Source of the DNA: Dentipellis sp. KUC8613
Lineage: Eukaryota; Basidiomycota; Agaricomycetes; Russulales; Hericiaceae
DNA: 64,000 nt
Assembly (NCBI GenBank): GCA_002286715.1
Contig: NSJX01000037.1
Span: 62,001 to 126,000 of the forward strand
Reading direction: 5' to 3'
Below, in pieces: positions 59,115-64,000 of the stretch. The position numbers were made by a program, and so were the translations under genes. The first letter of the stretch is position 1, and every line of letters begins with the position of its first letter. The notes beneath the pieces are model-generated. The model was not told where the DNA came from and searched no databases. It was given only the letters and a program-made list of their open reading frames with translations.

Positions 59115-61129
59115 ATGCGCGCTCAGGCTGCACGTCTCCTGGGGCTATTTACCTTCCTGCCAACGGCGTTCTCTCAGACATGGTATGATCTTCTCAGGTA
59201 CTATCAGCAGGTCCAACAGACGTTTCTTCCAGGTGCGGCAAGGTTTACATGGCTAATGAAACCGTCGTCCCGCCTGGCGGGCAGTTCACCTTCCCTCCAA
59301 CGTCAGTCAGCCCACTCCTCGCCCTCCGCTGCACGCCTGCTCTTCGCCCCTACCTGCCCGAAGACGCGTCATCTTCAGCCGAGATTCTGGTAGATGCACT
59401 CGTGCGCTACAGTCAGATTGACGGTGCAGTGCCCATCGCCATCCCTGGAAGAGGCTTGGACACCGATGCACCTCAGTTGCAAGTCACCGCGAGTATAAAC
59501 GGCCAGCGCCTTGCACACGGCACAGTAGCGCTCAACGGAAGCACGACGTTGTCCTTCTCGCTCTCGCACCCTTTGTCTCCTCGTCTAGAGCCCTATAACA
59601 TCACATGTTCTGCCACCCTTGGTGGTCAAACCTTTCAGTCTTCTGCGGAATTAAGCTTCCTCCCGTCGCCGCCGCCGCATATTGGGTCTGTGACGAAATT
59701 TGATTCACGGACTGGAGCATTGCTAGCGCGGCCTGTGGGACAGAAGTCCGGCGCGTACAAGCCGATTCTCCCTCTGGGATACTACACCGATTTCGATGGA
59801 TATTTGGCGGCGAATCTGTCCTCCATCAATGAGTTGAAGGAGCAAGGGTAAGCAGCTAAGTGTCTTCACTTGTAAGGTATTGAATACGGTTCCTCAGATT
59901 TAACATCGTGAGTGTCTTGTTATAGGACGGGAAATTGTCTGATTGTTTTCAATAGATTCATCCTGTGCCCACTTTCGATAACCTTACAGCACTCAATCTC
60001 GTGGTGGATAGGATGGAAGAACAGGGCCTGTACCTGATGTATGACATGCGATAGTGAGTTTCATCTCTCTGCTGCTGTTCCGACATTGACCTTCTTGCCC
60101 TCTAGCACGTACATGAACAGCAGCTCCGTCACCGAACAAGTCACCTCCCTCCGCAACCGCACCAACCTACTCCTATACTACACCGGCGACGAGCCCGACG
60201 GCACCTCCGACCGCCTGAACGCCACCACAACTGCCTACGACCTCATCAAATCTCTCGATCCATACCGTCCCACGTCGCTCGTGCTCAACTGCCAGGACTA
60301 TTTCTTCTCCGACTACGCGGCGGGCGCGGACATCGTCATGCAGGACGTGTACGAGATCGGGAACAACGTCACGTTCAGCAGCGAGTGGCACACGCCGTGC
60401 ACGCCCGAGAGGGGCGACTGCGGGTGCGACAACTGCAAGGGCCGCTTCGAGGACATAAGAGATCGGGTGACGGAGTTTCAGCAGCGGTTTGAGGTGCTCG
60501 GGTGGGAGCGCACGAAGCGGGTGTGGACGGTGCCGCAGGCATTTGGCGGTGGCGATGAGTGCGTCCAACGTCGCATTCCGAAATACTCAATGTCTGACTG
60601 ACCTTATGCCCCTCAGGTACTGGGTCCGCGCACCCACCGGAGCGGAATGGCTCGTCGAGGCAATCGTAGGAATCAACGCGGGGGCACTCGGTATGTCGAC
60701 GCATGGCTTCGCATAAAATCTTCTTACGATAATGTGCGATATCAAGGCGTCGTATCCTGGAACGACCCTACCACCCCAGACATCAAAGCCGCCTCGTCCA
60801 TGCTCGCGCTCGCGCTGCCGACCATCACACCCTTCATCTTGCCTGCGGCCCCATCCCCGCCATCAACATTCCGGCACGTCATCACACCGTCGCGCGTTGA
60901 CGTGGGTGTGTGGACGCTCGCCGGGGAGACGCGTAGTCTGGTGCTGGCTGTGAATCTGAATTATGCGAATGCAAGTATTGCGCTATCAGATATCTTTGGT
61001 GGAGGTGGAGCTGAACAGGCGGAGAAGGTTTTTGAGGCTGGTGCTGAGATTGCAGATAAAAACATAGTGTTCAGGAGCATTGGAAGTGGGGCATGGGTGG
61101 TTGAGGGCCCGGTGAGGAGTGCCGTCTAG
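59115..61129 (+). CDS. Secreted glycoside-hydrolase-like protein
   Basis: About six exons encode roughly 590-600 residues. Exon 1 is a signal peptide (MRAQAARLLGLFTFLPTAFS) joined through a GTATGA...CCAG intron to CGKVYMANETVVPPGGQF. An N-terminal beta-sandwich-like region with several N-glycosylation sites precedes a barrel-like domain: YKPILPLGYYTDFDGYL, INELKEQGFNIIHPVPTFDN, then LLLYYTGDEPDGTSDRLN, where an Asp-Glu pair in a strand-end GDEPDG context is a plausible catalytic site. Next are WHTPCTPERGDCGCDNCKG, with likely disulfides, and VWTVPQAFGGGDEYWVRAP. A final small beta domain ends GSGAWVVEGPVRSAV. The overall plan matches uncharacterised basidiomycete proteins annotated as glycosidase-superfamily. 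The substrate is unknown. The stop is at 61127-61129. Confidence 0.8.
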
Positions 61130-61400
61130 ATGTATACCGATCTCTGCGAATTTGTTTATCTGTCTACTCGTTAAAAGACTGCTTTTTCACATAGTCTATG
61201 TCATTTTCGCCATTGCAGACGACACATTTTGTGATCGAAGAATTCTTTCATAGGTTGTGTCGGCGAGGACCGAGTCGTCTGCGTCAAGACCGTGACGTAA
61301 GAAATCTCCCGCTTTCCAACCAGTTTATGACGGTGTCCCCAGCTCATTGAAAACAGTTTCCACCTCTACGCCTCTTGGTCCAGTTACATTCTCTATCGTT
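61130..61400. other. Short spacer between the glycosidase-like gene and the small candidate gene
   Basis: This is the probable 3' end of the glycosidase-like transcript and upstream region of what follows. Nothing specific is seen. Confidence 0.4.
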
Positions 61401-61731
61401 ATGTCTGCGTTCTTCAAATATAGTGCGGCCGCACACCTGAGTGGATTCGACATTGCAACGGTCGTGAGTTCACCTTGCCTCGTCGCTTACCTATGACATT
61501 GACTTAGTTTGCTTGGTTTGTTAGAGTCTTCATGCTGGGCAAGGCAATGGTTTTCTACTATAAGGTATGGGGTACCGCGCAAGTGGAGTCCTAGAAGGGC
61601 CAGTGCTAGGTCTGACAAAGGCGAATTCTGTACGTTATCTCCGTTCGCTATCTCGCAGCGTGACCGACCGACCCTGCGCGTCTGCAGGACTGCGCGTGTA
61701 CTGCAAACCTGTGGTCTCCTTCTCTTGTTGA
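61401..61731 (+). CDS. Candidate small hypothetical protein (about 75 residues)
   Basis: Splicing with good consensus sites (donor GTGAGT near 61465, acceptor TTAG near 61508; donor GTATGG near 61564, acceptor AAAG near 61619) gives a short protein. It starts MSAFFKYSAAAHLSGFDIAT, continues into the hydrophobic FAWFVRVFMLGKAMVFYYK, and ends in a basic segment. It has no known family. It may instead be part of the 5' leader of the adenosine kinase gene, whose ATG is only 66 bases further on. Confidence 0.28.
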
Positions 61732-61796
61732 GGATACTATATCCGCGCGGCACAGTCTGGCTTGGCTGAATTGCTATACGGCTATCTACGGACGAT

Positions 61797-63138
61797 ATGA
61801 CAAGCCATGTTCAGGGGACCGCCGCGCAGACGTACCCACTGCTCTGCATAGGCCACCCACTGCTTGACATCCAAGTCACAAACGGCGAAGAGCTCCTTCA
61901 GAAGTATGGGTTGAAGGACAACGATGCCATCCTTGCGCAGGAGAAGCATAAGCCTCTGTAAGTTTTCACCATCGGTCGTCTTCCCGCCGATCCCAACGCG
62001 AGGACAGATACGAAGAAATTATCCGCGATTACAATGTCACCTATGTTGCTGGTGGTGGGGCACAGAATGCTGCTAGAGGTGCTGCCGTACGTCTTCCGCG
62101 ATTCTCAACGAATTGAACACCACACGCTTACAGTAACCCACCAAGATAGTACATCCTGCCTCCAAATTCTGTCGTCTTCATCGGCTGTGTCGGTGAAGAC
62201 GAATTTGCTGAGCTCTTAAAGACAGCCAATAGACGCGAAGGACTCGCGGAGGCTTATTTTGTCAAGAAAGGCGAGCAGACTGGCGCGTGTGCTGTAATCA
62301 TCACTGGGCATCACAGGTACGCCGATTATTCCGAACGTTCTTCGTTTTGTTTACCTGGTGGCGATGTTTGACAGGTCTTTGGTCACATCGCTGCGCGCAG
62401 CTCGGATGTTCAACAAAACGCACCTCGCCGCACCGGATGTCGCCAGGCTCGTTGAGGCAGCACAGTTTTACTATGTTGAAGGATATTTTATCACACATGA
62501 TGTAGAATCCGCCCTTGAAGTCGCAAAGAAGGCCTCCGATGTTTCAAAGGTATGCATTCCTCCATTTTGTCCTATCTTCTGCTTCGCTCATTAGCAGCGT
62601 AGATCTTCGCACTCAACCTCTCCGCGCCATATGTCCCGGAGTTTTTCAAGGAACCGCTTGACCAGATAATTCCCTACGTCGATATTCTCATCGGCAACGA
62701 TGCAGAATGCAAGACGTGGGCGCGCACAGCAGGGCTTCCCCCGGGCTCCGACATCCCCTCAATCGCCACGGCGCTCGCTGCCCTGCCTAAAGTGAACACC
62801 TTCCGCCCACGCACAGTCGTGATCACGCAGGGCGCGGAAGCGACGGTGCTGGTTTCTGGTTCTGCCGCAGAGGCGAAGCCAAGGTTCTTCCCCGTGCATG
62901 CGCTCGGCGAGGACGAGATTGTCGACACGAACGGGGCGGGAGACGCATTTGCTGGCGGGTTCCTGGGCGCGCTCGTTGCTGGGAAGAGTCTGGAGGAATG
63001 CGTCGCTGTGGGTCACGCACTCGGAACGATGTGCGTGCAGTTAGTGCGTTCTGCTGCTTTTCATGTGGTTTCATCTTTGCTAATTTGGTTATGTAGGTCG
63101 GGCCACAGTACAAGTGGCCGAAAGTTGAAGTCATGTAA
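61797..63138 (+). CDS. ADO1: Adenosine kinase (PfkB family)
   Basis: Six or seven exons encode about 350 residues. The N-terminus reads LLCIGHPLLDIQVTNGEELL, as in adenosine kinases. VTYVAGGGAQNAARGAA is PfkB signature 1 with the substrate-binding Gly/Asn segment, followed by FIGCVGEDEFAELL. RFFPVHALGEDEIVDTNGAG and DAFAGGFLGALVAGKSL form PfkB signature 2, with the catalytic Asp in GAGDAF and the anion hole. The protein ends YKWPKVEVM at the TAA at 63136-63138. It phosphorylates adenosine to AMP with ATP in the cytosol and supports the methylation cycle by removing adenosine formed from S-adenosylhomocysteine. The start at 61797 gives a short hydrophilic leader before the first strand. Confidence 0.95.
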
Positions 63139-63515
63139 CAATCTAGATCTCTGCTATTTTTGAGGGTCTGGGTCATTTGTTTCCTTCGACTGCGGTCAAC
63201 AGTCGGCTCTCCTGGCGTGCGGAAGTAGGCTTGTTGCAATGTTCAGGCTGTCTTCATGAACTTACAACTATGATCCCTGCCTGCAGCCCCGGGGCGCATG
63301 AGCGCTTATAGCGAGATCAGATGATGCTAAGGGCTCCCCCACATATCTGCGCGCTAGCATTCGTTCTCATGTCACTGACGTCCAGATCTTATGGCACAGA
63401 CACTGACAGCCGGGCGCCCAGCGTCTGTAGCCTCCTCATATAGCTCAGCCTTTTCCATCCCATGTCGCTTTGATCCGTGCCAAGTATTCCAACAGCCGAT
63501 CATCTGCACCCAAAG
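63139..63515. other. Intergenic spacer
   Basis: This is the terminator region of adenosine kinase and promoter of the next plus-strand gene. No other feature is seen. Confidence 0.4.
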
Positions 63516-64000
63516 ATGGCGCCGTTCATCCTCTTTACGCTCGCGGTCTTTCCTTTCTTCCCGGCTTTTGGAGGGGCACAAACCACTTTCCAACCCTACG
63601 GACGTCCCTTCGCGTCTCCTGTAACCGTAGCGCCAGGTCTCTACGCCCGCATCCTATTCTCCAACCTCACTCTTCCTCGCGGCGTTGCTTTCGACTCTCA
63701 CGGGAACTTGCTCGTCATCGAGCGCGGGCTCGGCGTCAGCGCCTTCACCCCAGCGACAAACGGCTCTGGCACCCTGCGGAAAGTCGTGTTGAACAACACG
63801 GGGGTGACGCACGGTATACAGGTCGATGGGGACAAGCTTTATATCAGCACCGCGACCGAGGCCGTGCTCTATAAGTACGATGCTGCAGCTAAGACGGTTG
63901 TGGGAGAAGGGAAGACTCTAGTGACAGGCTTCAATGCCGGTGGAGGTGAGTCTGAGCACTGCTAAATGGACCTCAATTGACGAACGCACGTGCAGAGTTG
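63516..64000 (+). CDS. Secreted sorbosone/pyranose-dehydrogenase-like protein (5' part only)
   Basis: The gene starts at ATG 63516 with a signal peptide (MAPFILFTLAVFPFFPAFGG) and is cut by the window end. The mature part reads PFASPVTVAPGLYARILFSN, then LTLPRGVAFDSHGNLLVIER, GVTHGIQVDGDKLYISTATE and VLYKYDAAAKTVVGEGKTLV. These are repeating propeller blades of the soluble quinoprotein glucose/sorbosone dehydrogenase fold, similar to the PQQ domain of basidiomycete pyranose dehydrogenases (AA12). Such enzymes are extracellular sugar oxidoreductases. Exon 1 probably ends at 63955 (GTGAGT), with an acceptor at about 63995. An in-frame Met at 63477 also exists, but the downstream start gives the cleaner signal peptide. 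A cytochrome b or CBM1 partner domain would lie outside the window. Confidence 0.78.

Overview
The window reads as nuclear DNA of a filamentous basidiomycete, most likely an Agaricomycete (mushroom or polypore). Genes are split by many introns of about 50-60 nt with GTNNGT donors and C/TAG acceptors. Base composition is GC-rich over most of the window. Several short genes encode lipopeptide mating-pheromone precursors with C-terminal CaaX boxes, as in mushroom B mating-type loci. No rRNA, tRNA, CRISPR or plasmid-type feature was seen.

Layout, left to right: a Neo1/ATP9-type P4-ATPase (-); a decayed short-chain dehydrogenase copy and its intact paralogue (-), with an NC-motif protein of unknown function between them (+); an NLR-like STAND ATPase with a helical N-terminal domain (-); a type I membrane coiled-coil protein, copy 1 (-); pheromone precursor 1 (+); an aldo-keto reductase (-); a peroxisomal acyl-CoA oxidase (+); a CHZ1-like histone chaperone (-); a two-finger GATA factor inside two unusually long intergenic spacers (-); an MFS sugar transporter (-); pheromone precursors 2 and 3 (-); a MITE-like element; coiled-coil protein copy 2 (+); pheromone precursor 4 (-); DDB1 (-); an intradiol dioxygenase (-); a secreted glycosidase-like protein (+); adenosine kinase (+); and the 5' end of a secreted sorbosone/pyranose-dehydrogenase-like gene (+) cut by the window edge.

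The most interesting region is 13.4-50.6 kb. Four precursor genes share almost the same C-terminal pheromone sequence (GGSGG[HE]SYC plus CaaX). Each promoter carries three ACAAT[T]A-type sites at similar distances (about -210 to -240, -280 to -320 and -350 to -390), which look like HMG-box pheromone-response elements. A large coiled-coil membrane protein of unknown function is present twice in opposite orientation, and each copy is divergently paired with a pheromone gene. Pheromone genes 1 and 4 also lie in an inverted duplication of about 0.9 kb. No STE3-type receptor is visible. This looks like a pheromone-only cluster that grew by inverted duplication, with the coiled-coil protein as a possible undescribed partner.

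The second striking signal is in DDB1. Its 3' two thirds plus downstream flank (51,265-54,449) hold only three CpG dinucleotides in about 3.2 kb, while the 5' third of the same gene and the neighbouring genes are CpG-rich. The reading frame stays intact. This pattern fits long-term CpG methylation and deamination over part of one conserved gene.

Intron-exon boundaries were placed by eye from reading-frame continuity and splice consensus. CDS coordinates give the outer limits of the coding region, introns included.
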